64,000 nt of DNA, taken from positions 4,708,001-4,772,000 of the forward strand of contig NZ_LR134318.1 of assembly GCF_900636825.1 (NCBI RefSeq), in the 5' to 3' direction. Made by a program: the position numbers and the translations under genes. The first letter of the stretch is position 1. Each line of letters starts with the position of its first letter. The stretch comes from Pseudomonas fluorescens. Its GTDB lineage: Bacteria; Pseudomonadota; Gammaproteobacteria; Pseudomonadales; Pseudomonadaceae. The notes beneath the pieces were generated by a model. It worked only from the letters and a program-made list of their open reading frames with translations, did no database searches and had not been told where the DNA came from. This document shows positions 42,879 through 51,173 of the stretch, in pieces.

Positions 42879-43097
42879 ATGTATGTTTGTCTCTGCACTG
42901 GCGTCACCGACGGACAAATCCGCGAAGCGATCTATGAAGGTTGCTGCAGCTATAAAGAAGTTCGCCAGGCCACCGGCGTCGCCAGCCAGTGTGGAAAATG
43001 CGCCTGCCTTGCCAAGGAAGTGGTGCGTGAAACCCTGACCAAACTGCAAACGGCGCAAGCCGCGATCCCCTACCCGGTAGAATTTACTGCCGCGTAA
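42879..43097 (+). CDS. bfd: Bacterioferritin-associated ferredoxin
   Basis: A 72-residue [2Fe-2S] protein. Ligands Cys4 and Cys6 (VCLCTGV) and Cys38 and Cys41 (SQCGKC) are all present. Bfd docks on BfrB and reduces its ferric core through the haems, releasing iron. The tail after residue 60 is slightly longer than in E. coli. It precedes bfrB with a terminator between them, so they are separately expressed: bfd when iron is low, bfrB when high. Confidence 0.97.
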   Translation: MYVCLCTGVTDGQIREAIYEGCCSYKEVRQATGVASQCGKCACLAKEVVRETLTKLQTAQAAIPYPVEFTAA

Positions 43098-43109
43098 TCG
43101 CCCCATTCC

Positions 43110-43141
43110 AAAGAACCGGACTTGATGTCCGGTTTTTTTAT
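43110..43141 (+). terminator. Terminator of bfd
   Basis: AACCGGAC-ttgat-GTCCGGTTTTTTTAT directly after bfd. Confidence 0.9.
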
Positions 43142-43297
43142 GTCTGAAAATCAATTGCTTAGCGTCCAGACGCGGAACACAAACATTCTTATTCCGATTA
43201 ATTTTCATTTATTATTCAATAACTTAGGTTTGACACTTATAAATACGAAGTTCAAACTCCGCCTTATATACAGTTAATACAGGGCAGGACTCCGATC

Positions 43298-43771
43298 ATG
43301 AAAGGCGACATTACAGTCATCCAGCATCTCAACAAGATCCTTGCCAATGAGCTGGTCGCGATCAATCAGTACTTCCTGCATGCGCGCATGTATGAAGATT
43401 GGGGCCTGAACAAGCTCGGCAAGCACGAATACAAAGAATCCATCGATGAGATGAAACACGCGGACAAGCTGATCAAGCGCATCCTGTTCCTCGAAGGCCT
43501 GCCGAACGTGCAGGACTTGGGCAAGCTGCACATCGGCGAGCACACCCGGGAGATGCTGGAGTGCGACCTGCGTATCGAGCGAACTGGCCACGCTGACCTG
43601 AAAGCCGCCATCGCTCATTGCGAAACCGTTGGCGACTTCGGTAGCCGTGAACTCCTCGAAGACATTCTCGAGTCGGAAGAAGAACACATCGACTGGCTGG
43701 AAACCCAATTGGGCCTGATCGACAAGATCGGTCTGGAAAACTATCTGCAGTCGCAGATGGGCGAAGAGTAG
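43298..43771 (+). CDS. bfrB: Bacterioferritin BfrB
   Basis: A 157-residue subunit of the 24-mer iron store. Ferroxidase ligands Glu18, Glu51, His54, Glu94, Glu127 and His130 are all in place, and haem ligand Met52 (DEMKHADK) marks a true bacterioferritin. It oxidises Fe2+ and stores it as mineral in the cytoplasm. The 200 bases upstream contain the bfd terminator and an AT-rich promoter area. The TAG stop (43769-43771) is the TAG of an adjoining REP core (GTAGGAGCTG). Confidence 0.97.
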   Translation: MKGDITVIQHLNKILANELVAINQYFLHARMYEDWGLNKLGKHEYKESIDEMKHADKLIKRILFLEGLPNVQDLGKLHIGEHTREMLECDLRIERTGHADLKAAIAHCETVGDFGSRELLEDILESEEEHIDWLETQLGLIDKIGLENYLQSQMGEE

Positions 43772-43798
43772 GAGCTGCCGCAGGCTGCGATCTTTGCA
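43768..43798. repeat. REP element overlapping the bfrB stop
   Basis: GTAGGAGCTGCCGCAGGCTG then CGATCTTTGCA; the bfrB stop codon is inside the REP core. Confidence 0.9.
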
Positions 43799-43837
43799 GA
43801 TTGCAGCCGCAACTCGCAGTAACTTTTCGAACGCACT

Positions 43838-43877
43838 AAAAAGCCCCGCCCTCTTTAGAGGTGCGGGGCTTTTTATT
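43838..43877. terminator. Terminator between bfrB and grxD
   Basis: AAAAAGCCCCGCCCTCTTTA then GAGGTGCGGGGCTTTTTATT, with A and T tracts on both sides, so it can stop bfrB and grxD transcripts. Confidence 0.9.
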
Positions 43878-43882
43878 GGCTG

Positions 43883-43926
43883 CAGATCAAAAGATCGCAG
43901 CCTCGTTTCACTCGACAGCTCCTACA
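43883..43926. repeat. REP variant with CGAGTGAAACGAG stem
   Basis: AGATCAAAAGATCGCAGCCT then CGTTTCACTCGACAGCTCCTAC, the same variant as in the 6942-7217 array, here as a single unit. Confidence 0.88.
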
Positions 43927-43955
43927 GGAGAAACCAGCGCCGAGTGAAGCCTGGA

Positions 43956-44297
43956 TCAGGCTTCGGACTTGTTCGCCGCAGCCGCTTCAACGGCCGCTTT
44001 GATGGTGCTTTGCAGCGAACCGTCTGCAGCCATCTCGGTCATGATGTCGCTACCGCCGACCAGTTCACCGCCAACCCACAGTTGCGGGAAAGTCGGCCAG
44101 TTGGCGTACTTTGGCAGGTTGGCGCGGATTTCCGGGTTCTGCAGGATGTCCACGTACGCAAACTTCTCGCCACATGCCATCACAGCCTGCGCAGCTTTGG
44201 CGGAGAAGCCACACTGCGGGGCATTCGGCGAGCCTTTCATGTAAAGCAGAATGGTGTTGTTGGCAATCTGCTCTTTAATCGTTTCGATGATATCCAT
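43956..44297 (-). CDS. grxD: Monothiol glutaredoxin GrxD
   Basis: A 113-residue protein with the CGFS active site (Cys29 in APQCGFSAK) and the glutathione-binding WPTFPQLWVGGELVGGSD. CGFS glutaredoxins bind a bridging [2Fe-2S] cluster with glutathione and pass it on in Fe-S assembly, working with BolA-type partners. The ATG at 44297 replaces a longer frame from 44327 that lacks homology in its first ten residues. Its position next to bfrB/bfd is conserved. Confidence 0.97.
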   Translation of the reverse strand: MDIIETIKEQIANNTILLYMKGSPNAPQCGFSAKAAQAVMACGEKFAYVDILQNPEIRANLPKYANWPTFPQLWVGGELVGGSDIMTEMAADGSLQSTIKAAVEAAAANKSEA

Positions 44298-44394
44298 GGA
44301 GCACCTCGGCTGAACTTTCCGACTCATGGGTCGGCACGGTGGCGCATTGTAACGGAATCCCGAGCGCCATGCTCGGTCTCCCCGACAGACTTGC

Positions 44395-46500
44395 TCAAGC
44401 CGCCGCTACACTCACCGGTACGCCGTTGAGCGCCGCGTTGCCCGACAGTTCGTCGAGCTGACATTCATCGGTCAGGTCGTTGGCGCTCGAACCCGGCTGA
44501 GCGCTGGCAATCGCCATATGCACGCCTGGCCTTGCGTGGCCCCAACCATGCGGAAGGCTGACCACGCCCTTCATCATCTCAAGGCTGCCGAGCACTTCCA
44601 CCTCGATCTGACCGACCCGTGAGCTGACCCGCACGCGTTGACCATCGCTGAGCCCACGGCTGGCGAGATCGTCCGGGTGCATCAGTAGCTGATGACGCGG
44701 CTTGCCCTTCACCAGACGATGATAATTGTGCATCCAGGAGTTGTTGCTGCGCACGTGGCGGCGTCCGATCATCAACAGTTCGTCGGCAGCCGGGGCCTGC
44801 AGGGCCGCGAAGCGGGCGAGGTCGGCAAGAATCTCCGGCGGCGCAGCTTGCACGTGACCATTCGAGGTTTTCAGACGCGTCGCCAGGTTCGGCTTCAGCG
44901 CGCCGAGATCGATGCCGTGCGGGTGATCAAACAGCGTCGCCAGCGACAGCTTTTGCTCGCTGGCGTCACCGTACAAGCCCATGCGCAGGCCCATGTCGAT
45001 CATCCTCGAAGGCGGCATCGTCGGTTTCAATTCCTTGCCGGTTTTCTCGGCGAAGGCCTTCGCAAGGCCGACAAAAATCTCCCAGTCGTGCAGCGCCCCC
45101 TCGGGTTTGGCCAGGATCGCCCGGTTGAACCGAGTCACGTTGCGTACCGCAAACAGGTTGAACGTGGTGTCGTAGTGATCGTTTTCCAGCGCCGAGGTCG
45201 ACGGCAGGATCAGGTCGGCATAACGTGTGGTTTCGTTGATGTACAGATCGATACTGAGCATGAACTCCAGACCGTCCAGCGCCTGCTCCAACTGCCGTCC
45301 GTTCGGCGTCGACAACACCGGGTTGCCCGCCACTGTGATCAATGCGCGGATCTGGCCCTCGCCTTCGGTGAGCATTTCCTCTGCCAGCGCCGAAACAGGC
45401 AATTCACCGCCGTACTCGGGGCGACCGGAAACCCGACTTTGCCATTTGTTGAAGTGTCCGCCCGAGGTCGACGCCACCAGATCTACCGCGGGTTCGGTGC
45501 ACAACGCGCCGCCAACGCGATCGAGGTTGCCGGTGACCAGATTGATCAATTGCACGAGCCAGTGGCACAACGTTCCGAAAGCCTGGGTCGAGACGCCCAT
45601 TCGCCCGTAGCAAACCGCACTCGGTGCGGCAGCGAAGTCGCGAGCCAACTGGCGAATCTGGTCGGATGGCACGGCGCACAGCGGGCTCATTGCCTCAGCG
45701 GTGAACGACGCGACGGCGTTACGCACTTCATCCAGCCCTTCGACCGGCAAGTGGCTCTCGCGCGTCAGACCTTCGCTGAACAACGTGCTGAGCATGCCGA
45801 ACAACAGCGCCGCATCGCCGCCGGGTCGAACGAACACATGCTGATCAGCGATCACGGCGGTTTCACTGCGACGTGGATCGACCACCACAAGTTTGCCACC
45901 GCGCGCCTGAATGGCTTTCAGGCGCTTCTCGACATCCGGCACGGTCATGATGCTGCCGTTGGACGCCAGCGGGTTGCCGCCGAGGATGAGCATGAAATCG
46001 GTATGGTCGATGTCTGGAATCGGCAACAGCAGGCCGTGGCCGTACATCAGATAGCTGCTGAGGTGATGAGGAAGTTGATCGACCGACGTGGCCGAGTAGC
46101 GATTGCGGGTCTTCAGCAACCCGAGGAAATAATTGCTGTGGGTCATCAACCCGTAGTTGTGCACACTCGGGTTGCCTTGATAGACCGCAACGGCGTTCTG
46201 GCCGTGACGCTCTTGGATCGCTGCGAGTTTTTCCGCCACCAGCGCGAACGCTTCTTCCCACTCGATCGGCAGCCATTCGCTGCCCACCCGGCGCATCGGC
46301 TGGCGCAGGCGATCCGGGTCATTCTGGATGTCTTGCAGCGCCACAGCCTTGGGGCAGATATGGCCCCGGCTGAAGGCGTCGAGTGCATCGCCCTTGATCG
46401 ATGTGATTGCGACCTGGCCTTCCGTTTCGGTGGTTTCGATGGTCAGGCCGCAGATGGCTTCACACAGGTGGCAGGCACGGTGATGGAGAGTCTTGGTCAT
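44395..46500 (-). CDS. Molybdopterin oxidoreductase (formate dehydrogenase-like family)
   Basis: A 701-residue DMSO-reductase-superfamily protein. The N-terminal [4Fe-4S] site has Cys spaced 2-3-27 (CHLCEAICGL...ICPKA, residues about 10-45). Molybdopterin-binding and C-terminal MoCo dinucleotide-binding domains follow (GGNPLASNGS; HVRSNNSWMHN; LPHGWGHARPG). No Tat signal, so it is cytoplasmic. No electron-transfer subunit gene is adjacent. Substrate unknown; relatives are labelled formate dehydrogenase or generic oxidoreductase. The ATG at 46500 gives MTKTLHHRACHLC; the upstream frame to 46536 is rejected. P. aeruginosa has a similar gene at this locus. Confidence 0.9.
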   Translation of the reverse strand: MTKTLHHRACHLCEAICGLTIETTETEGQVAITSIKGDALDAFSRGHICPKAVALQDIQNDPDRLRQPMRRVGSEWLPIEWEEAFALVAEKLAAIQERHGQNAVAVYQGNPSVHNYGLMTHSNYFLGLLKTRNRYSATSVDQLPHHLSSYLMYGHGLLLPIPDIDHTDFMLILGGNPLASNGSIMTVPDVEKRLKAIQARGGKLVVVDPRRSETAVIADQHVFVRPGGDAALLFGMLSTLFSEGLTRESHLPVEGLDEVRNAVASFTAEAMSPLCAVPSDQIRQLARDFAAAPSAVCYGRMGVSTQAFGTLCHWLVQLINLVTGNLDRVGGALCTEPAVDLVASTSGGHFNKWQSRVSGRPEYGGELPVSALAEEMLTEGEGQIRALITVAGNPVLSTPNGRQLEQALDGLEFMLSIDLYINETTRYADLILPSTSALENDHYDTTFNLFAVRNVTRFNRAILAKPEGALHDWEIFVGLAKAFAEKTGKELKPTMPPSRMIDMGLRMGLYGDASEQKLSLATLFDHPHGIDLGALKPNLATRLKTSNGHVQAAPPEILADLARFAALQAPAADELLMIGRRHVRSNNSWMHNYHRLVKGKPRHQLLMHPDDLASRGLSDGQRVRVSSRVGQIEVEVLGSLEMMKGVVSLPHGWGHARPGVHMAIASAQPGSSANDLTDECQLDELSGNAALNGVPVSVAAA

Positions 46501-46635
46501 GGCCAGTCTCTGTCTTGTTCTGGGGCGGGCAATCACACCCGCGGGAACAAAACTATGGCCCGAGCGAGGGTCGGGCGCCAGCGACGTTCGTCTTGTGAAT
46601 CGACGCCCATCAGGTGCGCCGATAAACCGCCGCAG

Positions 46636-46926
46636 TCAATTGGCGGGCAACTGAGGCGGTGCTGCCAGCTGGATTTCCTGAATGGTTTCGATCTGCTCGT
46701 GGGCAACGTGCACGCCGGTGAGTTCGCCAATCAATCGCCAATGCTCGTCCAGCCCGGCGCTGATGGTGGCCATGCGATCAATCATGTGCCGCCCGGCCGC
46801 CTTCACCACTTCGTCATCGCTGCGCAGCAGTTCGAACGACATTGATGTCATCGACGCGGTGAGATGGGTCAGTGAGCGAGCCGTATGGCCCAGCAGTTCC
46901 ATTAACAATTTTTCTTTCGATTCCAT
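46636..46926 (-). CDS. Small helical protein, unknown function
   Basis: A 96-residue, probably all-helical protein starting MESKEKLLMELLGHTARSL, Met- and Leu-rich in the first half (LTASMTSMSFELLRSDDE) and ending in a Pro/Ala tail. No signal peptide or Cys. A conserved hypothetical gene of this type lies between the molybdopterin oxidoreductase and argF in pseudomonads, but I know no function. It precedes the oxidoreductase on the same strand with a 135-base gap, so they may share a transcript. Confidence 0.7.
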   Translation of the reverse strand: MESKEKLLMELLGHTARSLTHLTASMTSMSFELLRSDDEVVKAAGRHMIDRMATISAGLDEHWRLIGELTGVHVAHEQIETIQEIQLAAPPQLPAN

Positions 46927-47183
46927 GCGGAGGCTTCCTGCGTCGCTCGAAACTTATTTATAACCCAGCACTTTGCTTTAGCAAATGTTTCAGCCGGAAC
47001 ATCCGACCAAGCGAATGCGCGACGCCGAGGTCGGAAACCGACCAGAGCCACCTCATCGGCGGCGCGGCGCATTGCCAAGCGCGGCGGGGCCAGTGTACAA
47101 AGAGCCTCGCTGCTGTCCTGAATCCGCCTCGAAAATGCGCGGCGGCCATGCCCGCTGAGCTCTGCGTTGTTCGCAAAACCGTA

Positions 47184-47204
47184 GCCTATTGGCGTAACGC
47201 GACA
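47184..47204 (-). promoter_or_regulatory. ArgR operator half-site upstream of argF
   Basis: On the minus strand TGTCGC-gttacgcc-AA-taggc, an exact match to TGTCGC-N8-AA; a second, weaker half (TGTCAATATCGC) follows on the plus strand at 47211. ArgR represses argF in P. aeruginosa. The rest of the 403-base gap 46927-47329 holds no gene I can support. Confidence 0.65.
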
Positions 47205-47329
47205 TTTAATGTCAATATCGCGCCTTCCCCTATTTCGTCGCCCCGTGCGGCTTACGCCGCAGGTCTCGCCCGTTGTTCCGTTAAACAAGGCTTTGAGCAT
47301 CTGCGGTTTGTAGCAAAAGGTAGTCAATG

Positions 47330-48250
47330 ATGAGCGCAAGGCACTTTCTCTCCCTGATGGATTGCACGCCCGAAGAGCTGGTCAGCGTGATCCGTCGAGG
47401 CGTTGAGCTCAAGGACCTGCGTAACCGCGGCGTACTGTTCGAGCCTCTGAAAAACCGCGTGCTGGGCATGATTTTCGAGAAATCCTCGACCCGCACCCGT
47501 ATCTCTTTCGAGGCGGGCATGATCCAGCTCGGCGGCCAGGCGATTTTCCTGTCGCCCCGCGACACTCAACTGGGCCGTGGCGAGCCGATCGGCGATTGCG
47601 CCATCGTCATGTCGAGCATGCTCGATGCGGTGATGATCCGCACCTTCGCCCACAGCACCCTGACCGAATTCGCCGCCAACTCGCGCGTGCCGGTGATCAA
47701 TGGCCTGTCCGATGATCTGCACCCGTGCCAATTGCTGGCCGACATGCAGACCTTCCTCGAACACCGTGGCTCGATTCAGGGCAAGACCGTGGCCTGGATC
47801 GGCGACGGCAACAACATGTGCAACAGCTATATAGAAGCGGCGATCCAGTTCGACTTTCAGCTGCGCATCGCCTGCCCGCAAGGCTACGAGCCGAACCCTG
47901 AGTTTGTTGCCAGGGCCGGCGAGCGTGTGACCATTGTCCGCGACCCACAGGACGCCGTGCGCGGCGCACACCTGGTAAGCACCGACGTCTGGACTTCCAT
48001 GGGCCAGGAAGAGGAAACTGCCAAGCGCCTCAAGCTGTTCGCGCCGTTCCAGGTCAACCGTGCCCTGCTCGACCTCGCTGCCGAGGACGTGTTGTTCATG
48101 CATTGCCTGCCGGCGCACCGTGGCGAAGAAATCAGCCTCGACCTGCTCGATGACCCGCGCTCCGTCGCCTGGGATCAGGCAGAAAACCGTCTCCACGCAC
48201 AGAAGGCCCTGCTCGAGTTCCTCGTCGAACCGGCATATCACCACGCATGA
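47330..48250 (+). CDS. argF: Ornithine carbamoyltransferase, anabolic
   Basis: A 306-residue enzyme making citrulline from ornithine and carbamoyl phosphate. The carbamoyl-phosphate motif STRTR is at 53-57, HPCQLLAD near 134-141 and the ornithine-binding HCLPAHRGEE near the end. There are two consecutive ATG codons (47327, 47330); the second gives the family start MSARHF and the usual 306 residues. An ArgR site upstream supports the anabolic type, not arcB. Overlaps the following ABC ATPase gene by four bases. Confidence 0.97.
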   Translation: MSARHFLSLMDCTPEELVSVIRRGVELKDLRNRGVLFEPLKNRVLGMIFEKSSTRTRISFEAGMIQLGGQAIFLSPRDTQLGRGEPIGDCAIVMSSMLDAVMIRTFAHSTLTEFAANSRVPVINGLSDDLHPCQLLADMQTFLEHRGSIQGKTVAWIGDGNNMCNSYIEAAIQFDFQLRIACPQGYEPNPEFVARAGERVTIVRDPQDAVRGAHLVSTDVWTSMGQEEETAKRLKLFAPFQVNRALLDLAAEDVLFMHCLPAHRGEEISLDLLDDPRSVAWDQAENRLHAQKALLEFLVEPAYHHA

Positions 48251-49356
48251 GCCATGAATTACTGCTGAACCTGCGCAACCTCGCTTGCGGCTATCAAGAT
48301 CAACGCGTGGTGCAGAACCTCAATCTGCACCTCAACGCCGGCGACATCGGCTGCCTGCTCGGCTCGTCCGGTTGCGGCAAGACCACCACTTTGCGCGCGA
48401 TCGCCGGGTTCGAACCGGTACACGAAGGCGAAATCACCCTGGGTGGCGAGACACTGTCCAGCGCCGGTTTCACCTTGGCGCCGGAGAAACGCCGGATTGG
48501 CATGGTGTTTCAGGACTATGCGCTGTTTCCGCACCTGAGCGTCGCCGACAATATCGCCTTCGGCATCCGTAAACATCCGGACAAAGCGCGGGTCACGCAA
48601 GAGCTGCTGGAACTGGTCAACCTGAACAACCTCGGCAAGCGCTTCCCTCACGAGTTATCTGGAGGCCAGCAACAGCGCGTCGCCCTCGCCCGCGCCTTGG
48701 CGCCGGAGCCGCAATTGCTGCTGCTCGACGAACCGTTCTCCAATCTCGATGGCGAGTTGCGTCGCAAGCTCAGCCATGAGGTGCGCGACATTCTCAAAGC
48801 TCGCGGCACCAGCGCGATTCTGGTGACCCACGATCAGGAAGAAGCCTTCGCCGTCAGCGATCACGTTGGCGTGTTCAAGGAAGGTCGGCTGGAACAGTGG
48901 GACACGCCTTACAACCTGTATCACGAACCGGCGACGCCTTATGTCGCCAGTTTCATTGGTCAGGGCTATTTCATTCGCGGCCAGCTCGCCAGCCCGGAGT
49001 CGGTGCAGACCGAACTGGGTGAGTTGCGCGGCAATCGGGCTTATACCTGGCCGATTGGCGGTGCAGTAGACGTCCTGCTGCGCCCCGATGACATTGTTTA
49101 TGCACCGGACAGCGCGTTGAAGGCGCAGATTGTCGGCAAGACATTCCTCGGCGCTTCGACGCTGTATCGCCTGCAACTGCCGACCGGGGCACAGCTGGAG
49201 TCGATCTTCCCGAGCCATGCCGATCATCAGGTCGGTGCGCAGGTGGGCATTCGTGTCGCGGCTGAACACTTGGTACTGTTCCAGGCATCCGGCAGCACGG
49301 CTGCGCAGATTCCAAGCGTAGAAAACGGCGTGCGCCGCTACAACACAGCCCTCTGA
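48247..49356 (+). CDS. ABC transporter ATPase, PotA/FbpC-like
   Basis: A 369-residue import-type ATPase. Walker A GSSGCGKTT at 39-47, Q-loop FQDYALFPH, signature LSGGQQQR, Walker B LLLLDEPFSNLD and H-loop THDQEEAF. A C-terminal TOBE-like domain (about 240-365) makes it the ferric-iron/spermidine/putrescine importer class. No permease or binding-protein gene is adjacent, so the partners must be elsewhere. It is coupled to argF (ATGA), an arrangement also seen in P. aeruginosa and P. putida, which might mean an arginine-related substrate; this is speculation. Confidence 0.9.
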   Translation: MSHELLLNLRNLACGYQDQRVVQNLNLHLNAGDIGCLLGSSGCGKTTTLRAIAGFEPVHEGEITLGGETLSSAGFTLAPEKRRIGMVFQDYALFPHLSVADNIAFGIRKHPDKARVTQELLELVNLNNLGKRFPHELSGGQQQRVALARALAPEPQLLLLDEPFSNLDGELRRKLSHEVRDILKARGTSAILVTHDQEEAFAVSDHVGVFKEGRLEQWDTPYNLYHEPATPYVASFIGQGYFIRGQLASPESVQTELGELRGNRAYTWPIGGAVDVLLRPDDIVYAPDSALKAQIVGKTFLGASTLYRLQLPTGAQLESIFPSHADHQVGAQVGIRVAAEHLVLFQASGSTAAQIPSVENGVRRYNTAL

Positions 49357-49372
49357 TCGAACAAACTCCCCC

Positions 49373-49444
49373 TGTAGGAGCTGCCGAAGGCTGCGATCTT
49401 TTGATCTTGAAAGTCAAAAGATCGCGGCCTTCGGCAGCTCCTGC
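49373..49444. repeat. Inverted REP pair
   Basis: TGTAGGAGCTGCCGAAGGCT and GATCGCGGCCTTCGGCAGCT facing each other, between the ABC ATPase and PhzF-like genes. Confidence 0.92.
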
Positions 49445-49458
49445 AGGGAAGATTGCGG

Positions 49459-50241
49459 TCAGCTCAGGTGCAGGCTTCCACTCGCCACCAGCGTCGCATT
49501 GCCGCCGATCTTCACGCGCTCGCCTTCCAACCGACAAAACAACTCGCCACCCCGCGCCGAACGCTGGCACGCGGTCAGGTTCGACTTGCCCAGACGCTTG
49601 GCCCAATACGGAATCAGACTGCAATGCGTCGAACCGGTCACCGGGTCTTCATTGATACCGATCGCCGGCGCGAAATAGCGCGAGACAAAATCGTGCTGAT
49701 TGCCGCGGGCCGTGACGATAGCGCCCAGCCACGGCAGTTTCGCCAGTGCGGCCATGTCCGGCTTGCAGCCGAGCACGGCTTGTTCCGAGTCCAGCACCAC
49801 AAACAGCTCGTTGGAGCCGAGCACATCAACCGCCTCAACGCCGAGCGCCCGCTCGACATCCAGCGTCACGCCGATTTCCGACGGCACGATGGTCGGGAAA
49901 TCCAGCCACAAGCGGTCGCCCTCACGGCTGACACTCAACGGGCCGGATTTGCAGGTGAAATCGATGCGCTCAGCGCTTTCCTTATAGATTTCGAACAATA
50001 CAAACGCGCTGGCCAAAGTCGCATGCCCGCACAGCGGCACTTCGGTGGTTGGCGTGAACCAGCGGATATGCCAGGCCGAGCCCTCACGCACCAGAAAAGC
50101 GGTTTCCGCCAGATTGTGCTCGGCGGCGATCTTCTGCATCAGCTCGTCTGCGAGCCACGCATCCAGGCGATAGACCATCGCCGGGTTGCCGCTGAATGGC
50201 CGATCACTGAACGCGTCGACCTGATGAAACTCAAGCTGCAT
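49459..50241 (-). CDS. PhzF family isomerase/epimerase-like protein
   Basis: A 260-residue protein of the diaminopimelate-epimerase fold. Seen: FSGNPAMV at 17-24, EHNLAETAFLV with the catalytic-type Glu46, FTPTTEVPLCGHATLASA near 62-79 and DPVTGSTHCSL near 205. True PhzF makes phenazine precursors, but most genomic members like this one lie outside phenazine clusters and have unknown substrates. No phenazine genes are nearby. ATG 50241. Confidence 0.92.
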   Translation of the reverse strand: MQLEFHQVDAFSDRPFSGNPAMVYRLDAWLADELMQKIAAEHNLAETAFLVREGSAWHIRWFTPTTEVPLCGHATLASAFVLFEIYKESAERIDFTCKSGPLSVSREGDRLWLDFPTIVPSEIGVTLDVERALGVEAVDVLGSNELFVVLDSEQAVLGCKPDMAALAKLPWLGAIVTARGNQHDFVSRYFAPAIGINEDPVTGSTHCSLIPYWAKRLGKSNLTACQRSARGGELFCRLEGERVKIGGNATLVASGSLHLS

Positions 50242-50340
50242 GATTTTCTCCCTGAATTGGTCAACCGAGCATGCAACGGCGAGCCGGATCAGTGCCAGTG
50301 ACAGAAACGGAATTTTTTCTTCATACAGCCGGTGCCGGGA

Positions 50341-50811
50341 TCAAGCGCGCCCGATGTCGGCGAACTTCGCTTGAGTGTGCTCAGCCAGCACCGTCGGTGC
50401 CAACTCCACTTCCAGCCCTCGTCGGCCGGCACTCACATAGATAGTCGCGAAACCTTGAGCGGAATTATCGATAAAGGTGCGCAGGCGTTTCTTCTGCCCG
50501 AGCGGACTGATGCCACCCAACAGATAACCGGTAGAACGCTGCGCCGCTGCCGGATCAGCCATCTCGACCTTTTTCACCCCCGCCGCCTGCGCCAGCCCTT
50601 TCAGGTCGAGGCTTCCGACGACCGGCACCACAGCCACCAACAACTCGCCCTTCTCGCTCGCAGCCAACAGCGTCTTGAACACCTGCGCCGGCTCCAGCGC
50701 AAGTTTTTCGGCAGCTTCCAGGCCGTACGACGCGGCCTTCGGATCATGTTCATAACTGTGCACGCGATGTTCGGCACGAACTTTTTTCAACAAGTCCAAC
50801 GCAGGGGTCAT
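50341..50811 (-). CDS. ybaK: Cys-tRNA(Pro)/Cys-tRNA(Cys) deacylase YbaK
   Basis: A 156-residue trans-editing deacylase. It starts MTPALDLLKKVRAEHRVHSYEHD, with the catalytic Lys in AQVFKTLL (about residue 46) and GGISPLGQKKRLRTFID near 98-114. It hydrolyses Cys mischarged on tRNA-Pro in the cytosol. Position beside glpF and argF is conserved in P. putida. Start and length match the family. Confidence 0.96.
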   Translation of the reverse strand: MTPALDLLKKVRAEHRVHSYEHDPKAASYGLEAAEKLALEPAQVFKTLLAASEKGELLVAVVPVVGSLDLKGLAQAAGVKKVEMADPAAAQRSTGYLLGGISPLGQKKRLRTFIDNSAQGFATIYVSAGRRGLEVELAPTVLAEHTQAKFADIGRA

Positions 50812-50989
50812 GACAGCTCCAGGCTCGGCGGTGACAAAAAATTCCTTCGACGGATTCTAGGTGATCGAACCGCAAAAGGCTCTAACCCAAGCCGCGAATA
50901 CCGTGGCTTGCATCCTTCTGCGCGGTCTATAACGACAGATCAGGCGAACGATCATTCATGCGACGAATAGTTACATTGTGACTGACAGT

Positions 50990-51050
50990 TCACTTTCGAC
51001 CTTTGACAGGTTTGTTTCTTGTCTATATTTTTTCGAATCTGAATAATGTA
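50990..51050 (+). promoter_or_regulatory. glpF promoter region with GlpR-like operators
   Basis: The 362-base gap 50812-51173 before glpF holds no gene. TTTTTCG-AATC-TGAATAA at 51029-51046 and ACTTTCG-ACCT-TTGACAG from 50992 resemble the GlpR operator form ATGTTCG-N4-CGAACAT, each with several mismatches. Confidence 0.35.
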
Positions 51051-51173
51051 AGAATCATGGTCACCGCAGTACCCAGCAGTAATCCGGGAACCGAATGGGG
51101 ATTCCAACCCGGTGAAGATCGCGCCTTGCTCCGTTGGCAACGCGCCACACAAGAAAAAAAACCGAGGTTTTCA

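Noticed and set aside
44692..46845. 717-codon open frame opposite the molybdopterin oxidoreductase
   Set aside because: Shadow of a gene with clear Fe-S and cofactor motifs; no domain or start signal of its own.
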